From positions 1-41,669 of the IMG/VR virus record IMGVR_UViG_3300037245_000951: 41,669 bases of DNA; one strand, given 5' to 3'. The stretch is from a virus. How positions within the stretch are numbered: position 1 is the stretch's first letter; every line of letters starts with the position of its first letter. Shown here in pieces: positions 7,495 to 15,410 of the stretch. Under the pieces are notes generated by a model. That model searched no databases. It had not been told where the DNA came from and saw only the letters and a program-made list of their open reading frames with translations. Both the position numbers and the translations under genes were made by a program.

Positions 7495-9035
7495 AGCTTC
7501 AGATATTTGTTGATTCTCGATTTAATGGCCCGCATAAGACCCTCCTGCGTTTGGTCCTTAGATTTTTGGGAGCTTATGACATCTATATCCATAGTCTTGT
7601 GGGCTATCAGCCTGTTGATTATTACTGGCACCGTTTGCCCTTGCCTATCCAGGCGTTTACAGAGTTGCAAATATAATTCGAGGCTCCAGGTTTGGCCGAA
7701 CCAAATTATAATATGCCCCCCGTATTGGAGATTCAAGCCGTGGCCCCCACTAGCTGGGTGCATCATTAAAAGCCTAATTTTACCCGCGTTCCAATCTAAT
7801 ATATCTTGTTCGGTCTTTAACTCCCTGGGATCATACTTGGTAAGCTTTTTTTTAAGTCTATACATATCTGAGCGATAGGTCCAAGCCAATAGAACAGGCT
7901 GACCATTTGCATTTTCTAATAGCTCCTCAACGGCTTCGATTTTAAGGTCATGAACAACGTGATAATTCTTATCCTCGTCATATATCGCCCCATTTGCAAA
8001 CTGTAAAAGCTTGTTGGATAGAGCTGCTGAATTTACGGCGTTTATAGACGCCCCTTCTTTTTGATCTTCGAATAGTTCTAAAACCTGTTCACGCTCAAAA
8101 TCATCATATTGTTTTTGTAATTTTTCAGGGAATCGAATCGCCACATCGTTATAAATTGTCTCTGGTAGATCTAGATAGTCTTTAGCTTTCATGCTCATAC
8201 AGATATCGCTTATTCTCGCGTGTATCCTTGACTCCCCGTCTTTTTGTAGCCGATAATTATATACTATATGGCCATTTCTTTGACCAGGATTAAAATAGTT
8301 ATCGCGATAGGAAGTGATAGTTTTACCAAGTCTTTCCCCTCTATCCAATAGATATATTTGGCTCCACAAATCGATCAGTCCGTTGGGCGCCGGTGTTCCG
8401 GTAAGCAGGACGACCCTTTTAAATGAGGGCTGTACTCTTTTAAGGGCTTTAAATCTTTGAGATTTCGGATTTTTAAAGCTTGAACTTTCATCGACCACGA
8501 GCATATCGAAAGGAAGCATAGACCCGCCATATAGTCCGATAAGCCACGCTATATTATCGCGACTTATCAGGTATATATCCGCCTTCTCAGCCAATGCTGC
8601 ACGGCGTTGTCGCTCAGTGCCTATTATCTTTGATATCCTGAGATCTTTTAAGTGTTCCCACTTCTTACATTCTGTAGACCAGACGGTCTCTGCCACACGT
8701 TTAGGTGCGATAACAAGGGTTTTAAGGATATCTAGGTCTTCTAACAATATCTTGACTGCTGTTAGCGTAGCCACAGTCTTCCCCAGCCCCATATCAAGAA
8801 ATAGCCCTGAAAAAAGATTTTCTATGATATGGTATTTTGCTGTGCTTTGGTAGTCATGCATATTAGACTCCGCGAACAAAAAAAGGTTTTTAGGATAACC
8901 TTGAGTGACCCCCAGATCATTCTCTAGGAAGTATAGATTGCTGTTTTTGTCCACCTCAAGGTAATACCCGCCTCGGGTCAGGCCTTTAAACCCCCCAGTG
9001 TTATCGCAGTATAACCTTAATTTTTTAGCAGTCAT
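7491..9035 (-). CDS. SNF2-family DNA helicase/translocase
   Basis: 514 residues. Walker A MGLGKT at about residue 80, the DEAH-like box VVDESSSF at about 180, motif III TGTPAPNG at about 215, and the C-terminal motifs GLNLQYG and QLCKRLDRQGQT near 465. This is the usual compact SNF2 protein of phage replication modules. It lies between the VRR-NUC nuclease and the HNH gene, overlapping both slightly, and probably works with the polymerase and primase-helicase in replication or recombination. Confidence 0.93.
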   Translation of the reverse strand: MTAKKLRLYCDNTGGFKGLTRGGYYLEVDKNSNLYFLENDLGVTQGYPKNLFLFAESNMHDYQSTAKYHIIENLFSGLFLDMGLGKTVATLTAVKILLEDLDILKTLVIAPKRVAETVWSTECKKWEHLKDLRISKIIGTERQRRAALAEKADIYLISRDNIAWLIGLYGGSMLPFDMLVVDESSSFKNPKSQRFKALKRVQPSFKRVVLLTGTPAPNGLIDLWSQIYLLDRGERLGKTITSYRDNYFNPGQRNGHIVYNYRLQKDGESRIHARISDICMSMKAKDYLDLPETIYNDVAIRFPEKLQKQYDDFEREQVLELFEDQKEGASINAVNSAALSNKLLQFANGAIYDEDKNYHVVHDLKIEAVEELLENANGQPVLLAWTYRSDMYRLKKKLTKYDPRELKTEQDILDWNAGKIRLLMMHPASGGHGLNLQYGGHIIIWFGQTWSLELYLQLCKRLDRQGQTVPVIINRLIAHKTMDIDVISSQKSKDQTQEGLMRAIKSRINKYLKL

Positions 9036-9312
9036 AGTCCTTAAGTATAGATGCTATTTGTGCGCTTGTATCAATCACTTCTACGCGGAAACCTAATTTC
9101 CTAAGTTTGCGGTGTATTAGCCTTTGGATAGGTGAGGGCTCTTTCTTAGTAGTCTTTATCTCTGCAAAGAACAAGATGCCCCCAGGCAGTAGGCAAAGCC
9201 TATCCGGTAAACCCCTGATATGTGTAGACAACATTTTTATAGACCATCCTCCGAGTTTTTTAATCTCTCGGGATAGTCTTTTTTCCAGTGTTTTTTCTGA
9301 TTCAACTCTCAT
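9025..9312 (-). CDS. VRR-NUC domain nuclease, 95 aa
   Basis: Compact VRR-NUC protein. The early helix LEKRLSREIKKLGGWSIKM is followed by GLPDRLCLLPGG (catalytic PD), then FFAEIKTTKKEPSP (E-x-K) and a helix QRLIHRKLRKLGF. These PD-(D/E)XK enzymes act on branched DNA. It is coupled to the SNF2 helicase gene by an 11-bp overlap, a common phage pairing. Confidence 0.88.
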   Translation of the reverse strand: MRVESEKTLEKRLSREIKKLGGWSIKMLSTHIRGLPDRLCLLPGGILFFAEIKTTKKEPSPIQRLIHRKLRKLGFRVEVIDTSAQIASILKDYDC

Positions 9313-9709
9313 GTTTAGATAAGCCTCTGTTAAATCTAAGCATTTTTGAGATGCTCTCCCAATTCGCGAATAACTCCGGAGATAGGGAGCTTATACACAT
9401 CTTGTGTACTTGGACTAGGTGTACCACTTCGTCTTTTGCCTTAATCCTAGCAAAGGCTAGCGCGTCATTGAAATCCCAGAATAAGCCTAACTGGCTAACA
9501 GCCTCCTCTTCTTTTGGGTGAGCTACAGAATCTATCTGAAGCACTACGTAGCGCCCCATATTCCTGTAAGGGATTTTGTATCGGGCTTTGTGTCGGGTCT
9601 GCTTACAGATTAAAATACATTCCGTATTAGGTTGAAAGGCTGGGTTGTCTGCCTTAGGTATTTCTGAAAAGGTTTTACCTTCAAAAATTACCACGTCTAA
9701 CTTTTTCAT
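9302..9709 (-). CDS. Hypothetical protein, 135 aa
   Basis: Soluble, mixed alpha/beta. A beta-like start (LDVVIFEGKTF) is followed by ILICKQTRHKARYKIP and VVLQIDSVAHP. No motif recognised. It lies between the primase-helicase and VRR-NUC genes, with a 3-bp gap and an 11-bp overlap, so a role in replication is likely only by position. Confidence 0.72.
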   Translation of the reverse strand: MKKLDVVIFEGKTFSEIPKADNPAFQPNTECILICKQTRHKARYKIPYRNMGRYVVLQIDSVAHPKEEEAVSQLGLFWDFNDALAFARIKAKDEVVHLVQVHKMCISSLSPELFANWESISKMLRFNRGLSKHES

Positions 9710-9712
9710 AAC

Positions 9713-12109
9713 TTACATTAATTTACGTGAATAGTACTTTTGCTTTCCATATAAGGTGAAATTTCGGGGGCTTTTGCCAGGTACCCAGTCATATAGTCCC
9801 CGCATAATATCATTTATTTCGCGGGTATTGTATCGGCTCATGTCCGCTTTTTCTTTTCCAAGACACTCGCACCATATTTCAGCGATACAAGTTTGTTCCC
9901 TCTTTATTTTGCCCTTAGTTTCTTTGCAGACTAAGAATGTGCGACGGTCATAAAGCTCCATATCGGTCCAATTTTTGGGTAATAATCTATCTAAATATTG
10001 TTCTATTAGTCCGCGTCTTTCGTCATTCTCAGAGTGGTTTATTTGCTCATCCTTAGCTAGTCTTTCGGCATCCGGACTTAAGAAAAGTTTTTCTTTAGCC
10101 TTGAATAATACCACCACCTCTGCCCAGATTTGATCTATCTCCGCATCAAAATCCAACGAAAATAAATCTTTCTTAATCGCTTTTGGTCGAATATCCACGG
10201 GTAAAAACCGTCTATTCCCTGAAGGATCCCGCAAAAAATTGTCAATATTAGTAGTAGCAACAAATATGCACTGCCTAGGGTAGGTTTCTGAGGTGTGGGC
10301 GTAAGCTGGTCTAAAAATATCTTCTTGCTTAGAGATAAAATGTTTTATAGGCTCAACTTCAGCTTTACGCAAGCCTGCGAGCTCAGCCATCTCTATAATC
10401 CAGGAACCTTGTATTTGCTCCAAAGCTTCTTTACCGTGGACGGTCATAAACGTGTCTGAGAACCAAGATTTTCCTAGTTTTTTGAGAAAAGTACTTTTCC
10501 CAGTTCCTTGAGCCCCCACTAAAGTAAGTACTAAATCGAATTTTACGCCTGGATTGAACACCCGGGCGACTGCTCCGACCAGCATTTTTCTAACAGCCTC
10601 CCGCGTATAAATTGTGTCTTCAACGCCGAAATATTCGATAAGCAAAGTATCTACCCGTTTAAGCCCATCCCAAGTGAGCCCTTTTAGATAATCAGTTACT
10701 GGGTGGAAAGACTGCTTTTCAAACTCAAGCGCTAAGGAGTCTCCTATCTTAAGGCTCCCTGAAATGCCATAGACACTTTCTATGTAATTCCTAACTCCTG
10801 AATAATCTACATCCCTAACAGGCTCCGAGCCTTTTACTTTTCGCCAAGGTAGATTCCCAAATATATATTGCTTCCCATCAAATTTATTTTGTTTGAATAA
10901 CCCTTTTAACCTTGGGTCATTTGCGAATATGATATTTAGATTCGAAGCCGAAGCCAAAAATTTACCCCCTCTGTCTACTTCCATCTCAGCCGCCCAATCG
11001 GTATCCTCCTCTAAAGGATCTAAACTTTCCGTATCTGGGTCCGTCTCCAGGGGGACCGCAAAATCATATTTGGCAGCCGTTAAGGTTTCAGAGGCTATTG
11101 TCTTTCGTACCTTCTCCTCGCTGCGGGCGAAATCCTCCATAGCCCGGAAGCTCTTAGATTTAGCTCCGTTGGTCTGGATAGTTTCATCCAAATGACCAAA
11201 CATGTGAATCCTAGTTAGGTCGAAAGCATTACAAAGTTTGCCCCCGCAGGGGTCTGTCCCGTGATGCGAATAAGCATATTTATCGTCATAGATGATAAGC
11301 CCTGAAGCTGTTGAACCTTTAACGTATGTGTATCGGTCCTCTATCGTTGGGGAGTAAGCATCAGATAAGAATAATTCGATAGCCTCACTAATAGAATAAG
11401 TCCGACAAAAGGCACCAATAACCCCTCTTTTAGTTTCTGGGTCTTCCTGTTTTATTGACGCATCTTTTATTTTCTGAAAATCTTTTGAAGCGGTAGGCCA
11501 AAGACTCGAATCCTTCCAGTCAACATAAGAATCAAGAATTTCGTCAGCATCAAGCCAGGGACCGTCCTGAAATTCACTATAGTATTCGACGTCTTTAGGT
11601 GTAGAGGGCCAAAACATTAGTCTATTAATTTCAAAAGTAGTCCCGTCGAATAAATCTATACCTAATAATCCGGCAATACGTCGAGCTATCGCCACATATT
11701 CATCTGGCGATACTTCTCTCGATAAGGGCATAACTAGCCGATAGCGAGGGTTTGACGCGTGGTGCTTGTGGGTCCCATGTATAAATGCTGCATTACCAAA
11801 TTGTAGCGTGAAATCCCCCCAAAAATCAATATGCGCAAAGTCGATATCTAAAGTTATTAGCTGTTTATTAGCTATATTCCCGAGCTTACGCCGTCCATTA
11901 CGGAGATACCCACCAACATATCCGCCCACATCTTTTATTTTAGCTTGATCCTCTTTAGACGCGGCCATAAACTCTTTGTAAGTCTCATTAGTTTTACGCC
12001 CATCCTGTAGTCGCGTAACTAAATCAGACCAATTAAAGGTTTTATTTTTCCAAAGCTTGGATCCAGCTCCCATACCGAGAGCTAAATTTAAAGAGCCATC
12101 ATATATCAT
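9713..12109 (-). CDS. Primase-helicase: BT4734-like primase domain plus VapE helicase domain
   Basis: 798 residues. The N-terminal part has a primase/polymerase-like core (LITLDIDFAH, then HGTHKHHASNPRYRLVMPLSR) as in BT4734-type proteins of Bacteroidota elements. The C-terminal half is a VapE/SF3-like ATPase: Walker A GAQGTGKST near 535, acidic box IIEMAELAG near 570, sensor VATTNIDNF near 618 and arginine finger GNRRFLPVDI near 630. It likely primes and unwinds the phage DNA. It follows the DUF4406 and polymerase genes almost without gaps. Confidence 0.93.
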   Translation of the reverse strand: MIYDGSLNLALGMGAGSKLWKNKTFNWSDLVTRLQDGRKTNETYKEFMAASKEDQAKIKDVGGYVGGYLRNGRRKLGNIANKQLITLDIDFAHIDFWGDFTLQFGNAAFIHGTHKHHASNPRYRLVMPLSREVSPDEYVAIARRIAGLLGIDLFDGTTFEINRLMFWPSTPKDVEYYSEFQDGPWLDADEILDSYVDWKDSSLWPTASKDFQKIKDASIKQEDPETKRGVIGAFCRTYSISEAIELFLSDAYSPTIEDRYTYVKGSTASGLIIYDDKYAYSHHGTDPCGGKLCNAFDLTRIHMFGHLDETIQTNGAKSKSFRAMEDFARSEEKVRKTIASETLTAAKYDFAVPLETDPDTESLDPLEEDTDWAAEMEVDRGGKFLASASNLNIIFANDPRLKGLFKQNKFDGKQYIFGNLPWRKVKGSEPVRDVDYSGVRNYIESVYGISGSLKIGDSLALEFEKQSFHPVTDYLKGLTWDGLKRVDTLLIEYFGVEDTIYTREAVRKMLVGAVARVFNPGVKFDLVLTLVGAQGTGKSTFLKKLGKSWFSDTFMTVHGKEALEQIQGSWIIEMAELAGLRKAEVEPIKHFISKQEDIFRPAYAHTSETYPRQCIFVATTNIDNFLRDPSGNRRFLPVDIRPKAIKKDLFSLDFDAEIDQIWAEVVVLFKAKEKLFLSPDAERLAKDEQINHSENDERRGLIEQYLDRLLPKNWTDMELYDRRTFLVCKETKGKIKREQTCIAEIWCECLGKEKADMSRYNTREINDIMRGLYDWVPGKSPRNFTLYGKQKYYSRKLM

Positions 12110-12110
12110 A

Positions 12111-12443
12111 TTATGGTTTTTTAGGAATTAATCTTTTTAATACTCGTAAAAATTTAATGTTTAGGTTACATCGACGCGCCTCTGCGAGTTCTAGAGTAGC
12201 TCCTTTAGAATAATTATGGTTTTCGAGTAAGCAAATAGTTGAGCAACTCCGGACTAGTGCCAGATCCTCAACCATATACTCCTCCCAAGTTTTATATTTA
12301 CTTAGGTTTGTAGCTGTAAGTGGATTGATTATTTCAGCTTCAGGGTAAAGCTTACTTACTACCACCTCAGCCTGTTTGAAATTTGAGCTAGCCTCAGTCA
12401 AGGTTAATCCTGTGATTTTTCCAGATATGTAAATTTTTTCCAT
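12111..12443 (-). CDS. DUF4406 protein (deoxyribosyltransferase-like), 110 aa
   Basis: Starts MEKIYISGKITGL. It contains INPLTATN, WEEYMVEDLALVRSCSTICLL and YSKGATLELAEARR, the signature order of DUF4406, a Rossmann-like family related to nucleoside 2-deoxyribosyltransferases. The family fits nucleotide metabolism or nucleotide-signal handling, but no function is proven. One base separates it from the primase-helicase gene. Confidence 0.88.
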   Translation of the reverse strand: MEKIYISGKITGLTLTEASSNFKQAEVVVSKLYPEAEIINPLTATNLSKYKTWEEYMVEDLALVRSCSTICLLENHNYSKGATLELAEARRCNLNIKFLRVLKRLIPKKP

Positions 12444-12456
12444 AGCGTTTTATGTT

Positions 12457-14478
12457 TTAATCCTTTTTATAGAATGGGGTTATATAACCATCGGCTGTGA
12501 GGGGCAAATCCCGGGCCCAATCTACAGATTTGCCCATAATTTGGCACATTATATTAAGAGCGTTTTGGGCATCATCAAGGGGGACCTCACAGATAGCTTC
12601 ATCATGGACATGCATTACAATATCAAAACCCTCCTGGTCTAGTTTTTGCATAGAATAGGCTAACAGGTCCCGCGCTATCGCTTGCACAATATTCTCTGTA
12701 AGCTTCCCCCCATAAGTATCTATATGGCCCCATTTATGGGTCTCTTGATTCATGCCTAAATACTGGAGGTTTTCTTTGCCAAATTTATTAATACCGAATC
12801 GTGGTCTTTGGTAAAAAAGTTTCCTACCTGACGGTAATACTACCGTAAGCGCGCCCTTCTCCATATTAAATACTAAACCTTTATGCTTATCTATTATAGG
12901 ACCTCCTGATCGTAAAGCCCGTTTAGCGCTGGTCTCCACACTCTTCCAAAGGTTTACAATGGCGGGGGATTTAGCCCTCCAACGAGTTACTATATCTTGC
13001 TTTTCAGTTTCTGAAAGGATAATGTCTTTACTGTCTTTATTTTTTCTTTTGGCTTTGGCATTCTCTTGGTCAATCATTGAGGTTAATGCTCCCGAGGCTC
13101 CTTGGTATCCGAGCGCGAGCTCAGCAACTTTTCCTCTATTCCTAAAATCAGACCCTTTAGTAATTTGATCCATAGGGACCTTAAACATCATAGATGCCGA
13201 GGTTTCATATATTTTTCCGTGGGTATTGAATACTTTTAGCCGCCATTGTTCACCGGCAAGCCACGCAATCACCCTGGCCTCAATAGCGCTGAAATCTGCT
13301 ACAACAAAGGTGTATCCCTCTTTAGCTATAAACGCCGTGCGTATCAATTGTGATAGTATTGCTGAAATGTCATCGTAGAGCATTGCAACCAAATCAAAAT
13401 TACCTGAGGATACGGCAGCTTTCGCGCCCTCAAGGTCGTCTATGTGGTTTTGGGGAAGATTTTGAAGCTGTACTAAGCGACCAGCCCAGCGACCGGTCCG
13501 ACTAGCCCCATAGAACTGTAATAGCCCGTGCGCTCGGGCATCATCGCAAACACAGGATACCATTTTATGGTATTTTTTAATAGAGGTCTTAGATGCCTTG
13601 GTTCTAAGTCTTAAAACATCCTTAACAGTGCCGTCCTCAGTTTCCTCAATAAGCTCTGGAATAATATCTTTAGCGAGGGATTTTATAATTCTACCCATTC
13701 TGAGACCTAACCAGTTTTTGAGCCGGGCGGCACTGTTAGGATTATCTAGTCCTGTTATACTCTTCATCTGTTCAGATATACCAACAGAACTTATATCGTC
13801 CAAGCGAATAGCTTGTTTAACAAAATTAAGATCTATCAGAATCCCCTTATCGTTAATTTTCTGGTCGAGAATATACATCTCTCGCTCAAAAGCCGGGATA
13901 GTGTAATATCTTAGTCGTTTCAAAACGTTGCGCTCCGCCGTAACATCTTGCTTGCAATATTGTTTGAATTGTTCCCATTTATCAGGATCATGATAATAGA
14001 AGTTACGGGTCCTTTGTCCGTTTTTCTTAGTAGGCTTAACGGGACATGAAAAGAAACGTATAAGAGCATCTCCTGCGGTGTCCTTACCCTTGCCCCCTAG
14101 CCCCATAGCCTCAGACACGCCTCTCAAAGACAGAGGGTATCCGCAGTATCCTGATTTAACCATAGAACAATACCAAACAGACGCTGGGGTATCCGTCTTG
14201 TAAGCCCTGAAGGCTAGGCGCTCAAAAGTTGCATTGTGGGCATGCTTTCTTATTTTGGGATTTTTAATAGCTCTGACAAGGGCTTTCGGTAAAATTTCGC
14301 CTTGGGCTAAATCAACTATTTGGACGGGATCATCTCCGAAAGCATAAGCTACCATTAATATCTCAAAATCTATCGACTCGATATACTTATAAACCCCAGC
14401 ATCTTTAAGGCTGACTGAGCTATAAGTTTCAATATCAAGATGTAAATCTTGGGGGGTATTATAGGCCTGAGATTCCAT
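12457..14478 (-). CDS. Family A DNA polymerase with 3'-5' exonuclease
   Basis: 673 residues. The exonuclease domain has HLDIETYS (D15, E17), AHNATFE near 80 and YCKQDVTAE near 173. Polymerase motif A is VVADFSAIEARVIAWLAGE near 390, motif B is RNRGKVAELALGYQG near 450 and motif C is HVHDEA near 624. No 5' nuclease domain. This is the usual phage single-chain replicase. It lies directly downstream of the tRNA-like block and upstream of DUF4406. Confidence 0.95.
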   Translation of the reverse strand: MESQAYNTPQDLHLDIETYSSVSLKDAGVYKYIESIDFEILMVAYAFGDDPVQIVDLAQGEILPKALVRAIKNPKIRKHAHNATFERLAFRAYKTDTPASVWYCSMVKSGYCGYPLSLRGVSEAMGLGGKGKDTAGDALIRFFSCPVKPTKKNGQRTRNFYYHDPDKWEQFKQYCKQDVTAERNVLKRLRYYTIPAFEREMYILDQKINDKGILIDLNFVKQAIRLDDISSVGISEQMKSITGLDNPNSAARLKNWLGLRMGRIIKSLAKDIIPELIEETEDGTVKDVLRLRTKASKTSIKKYHKMVSCVCDDARAHGLLQFYGASRTGRWAGRLVQLQNLPQNHIDDLEGAKAAVSSGNFDLVAMLYDDISAILSQLIRTAFIAKEGYTFVVADFSAIEARVIAWLAGEQWRLKVFNTHGKIYETSASMMFKVPMDQITKGSDFRNRGKVAELALGYQGASGALTSMIDQENAKAKRKNKDSKDIILSETEKQDIVTRWRAKSPAIVNLWKSVETSAKRALRSGGPIIDKHKGLVFNMEKGALTVVLPSGRKLFYQRPRFGINKFGKENLQYLGMNQETHKWGHIDTYGGKLTENIVQAIARDLLAYSMQKLDQEGFDIVMHVHDEAICEVPLDDAQNALNIMCQIMGKSVDWARDLPLTADGYITPFYKKD

Positions 14479-14494
14479 AATTGTTGATTTTTAG

Positions 14495-14568
14495 CGGGGA
14501 GACGGGGGATCGAACCCCGAAACTAGAAGCCGTTTAAACTTTTAGCGCTAACCAATTCGCATCGCCCC
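14495..14568 (-). tRNA. tRNA gene or tRNA-like, anticodon not assignable
   Basis: Read from 14568 to 14495 it has acceptor GGGGCGA/TCTCCCC with one mismatch, D-arm GCG...TTGGTTA...CGC, T-arm CGGGG-TTCGATC-CCCCG and discriminator G, with no encoded CCA. The D side is one base short. The anticodon stem AAAAG/CTTCT has an A-C mismatch and encloses nine rather than seven bases, TTTAAACGG. After the conserved U the triplet could be UAA (Leu) or AAA, but neither fits well. It may be a degenerate tRNA or an unusual one. Confidence 0.6.
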
Positions 14569-14571
14569 AGG

Positions 14572-14705
14572 TGACCTGCAAGGGATTCGAACCCTCATAG
14601 TGTATCTGCTTTGCCTAAGCTCACGGGCCTAGAAATCCGCTTCGGGGATTTTAACCCCTTACAATACCCTACCCACCGATTGGAAGCGAGTACACGCTAC
14701 AGGTC
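14572..14705 (-). tRNA. 134-nt tRNA-like element with a nested 54-nt tRNA-like stem
   Basis: The outer ends pair as an acceptor, GACCTGT (14705-14699) with GCAGGTC (14579-14573), with discriminator A. Next to it is a textbook T-arm, GAGGG-TTCGAAT-CCCTT. Between them is about 100 nt instead of the usual 42. Inside, 14689-14636 forms its own acceptor-like stem TCGCTTC/GAAGCGG enclosing CAAT...ATTG and a GGGG-TTAAAAT-CCCC arm. A further hairpin CTAGGC/GCTTAG lies next to it. No normal anticodon arm is evident. It could be an intron-bearing, fused or decayed tRNA pair, or a tRNA mimic. Confidence 0.45.
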
Positions 14706-14714
14706 ATTTTTAGG

Positions 14715-14746
14715 TTAAGATTGCGACCTAAAAGCCGCAATCTTAA
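14715..14746 (-). other. Perfect 11-bp stem-loop upstream of the tRNA-like block
   Basis: TTAAGATTGCG (14715-14725) pairs with CGCAATCTTAA (14736-14746) around a 10-nt loop. It lies between the stop of the DUF2815 gene and the tRNA-like element. There is no T-run after it on the minus strand, so RNA processing or stability is more likely than termination. Confidence 0.6.
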
Positions 14747-14766
14747 AAATAATAATTTACTGGTGT

Positions 14767-15309
14767 TTACATTAGATCGTCATCCTCATCATAACCAAAA
14801 TCTTGCTCTGCAGAAGCTCCACATCCTCCAAGATTCTCGCCGTCTTCTAATTTCTGAAGATTGTTGAGACCACAAGCGACGCCTTTATTACCTGATACAT
14901 TGAACGAATAAAAGTTAAGGGCTGCACGTCCGTAACAACCACTGTAGAAATCTTCAGAGTTAATGATCCTCTGCCCATTCTCATCTAATATTCCAGGACG
15001 ATTTTTGGAACTGGCACTTATAAAATAGCACCCCTCATAGTTCTCGTCGTCTTCACGCTCATCATCCCCATCTCTGAGAGGCAGTTTGAAATTCTTGGGG
15101 ATTTTACCCCCGTTTTTAGTTTTAAAATCAACCACAGCTACCTCGATAGCCGCATTAATCTTCTTAAGTGTTTTCACATCCTTCTTTCTGATAAGGATGG
15201 AAACGCTATATTTAGGCTCCGAATTCTCATCTATTGCCTTGGGGGTATGTATGTGGCAATATGAAAATCTAACTTTCTCTGTTACCACCTTAGTTGTTTG
15301 ATCCTGCAT
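14767..15309 (-). CDS. DUF2815 protein, probable single-stranded DNA-binding protein
   Basis: 180 residues with the DUF2815 pattern: an early VRFSYCHIHTPKA, then KYSVSILIRKKDVKTL, a central PLRDGDDE, then YFISASSKNRPGI and FYSGCYGRAALNFYSF. The C-terminus is strongly acidic (FGYDEDDDLM), as in SSB proteins that recruit partners. In phages this family sits between a DUF2800 nuclease and a family A polymerase, exactly as here. Confidence 0.9.
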   Translation of the reverse strand: MQDQTTKVVTEKVRFSYCHIHTPKAIDENSEPKYSVSILIRKKDVKTLKKINAAIEVAVVDFKTKNGGKIPKNFKLPLRDGDDEREDDENYEGCYFISASSKNRPGILDENGQRIINSEDFYSGCYGRAALNFYSFNVSGNKGVACGLNNLQKLEDGENLGGCGASAEQDFGYDEDDDLM

Positions 15310-15339
15310 AATTCTGAATTTAATTGTGAGTATTGATTT

Positions 15340-15410
15340 TAGTACACTGCTAAATTAATATTTTAAAACAAGAATAAAAAATAATTTAACGTTAATATTA
15401 AAAAAAGTTT
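15340..15410 (-). promoter_or_regulatory. Promoter-like module C of the early region
   Basis: AT-rich gap between the DUF2800 and DUF2815 genes. The minus strand has TAATTTAGCAGTGTACTAAAA-type sequence (core TAATTTAGYRGTG), as in modules A and B, but the upstream part is more diverged. Likely drives the DUF2815 gene. Confidence 0.5.

Noticed and set aside
7297-7878. Plus-strand open frame of 193 codons
   Set aside because: Overlaps the HNH and SNF2 genes antisense; composition of a shadow frame.
14572-14705. tmRNA
   Set aside because: Lacks the conserved GGGG start, a tag-encoding frame and the usual length of about 350 nt.
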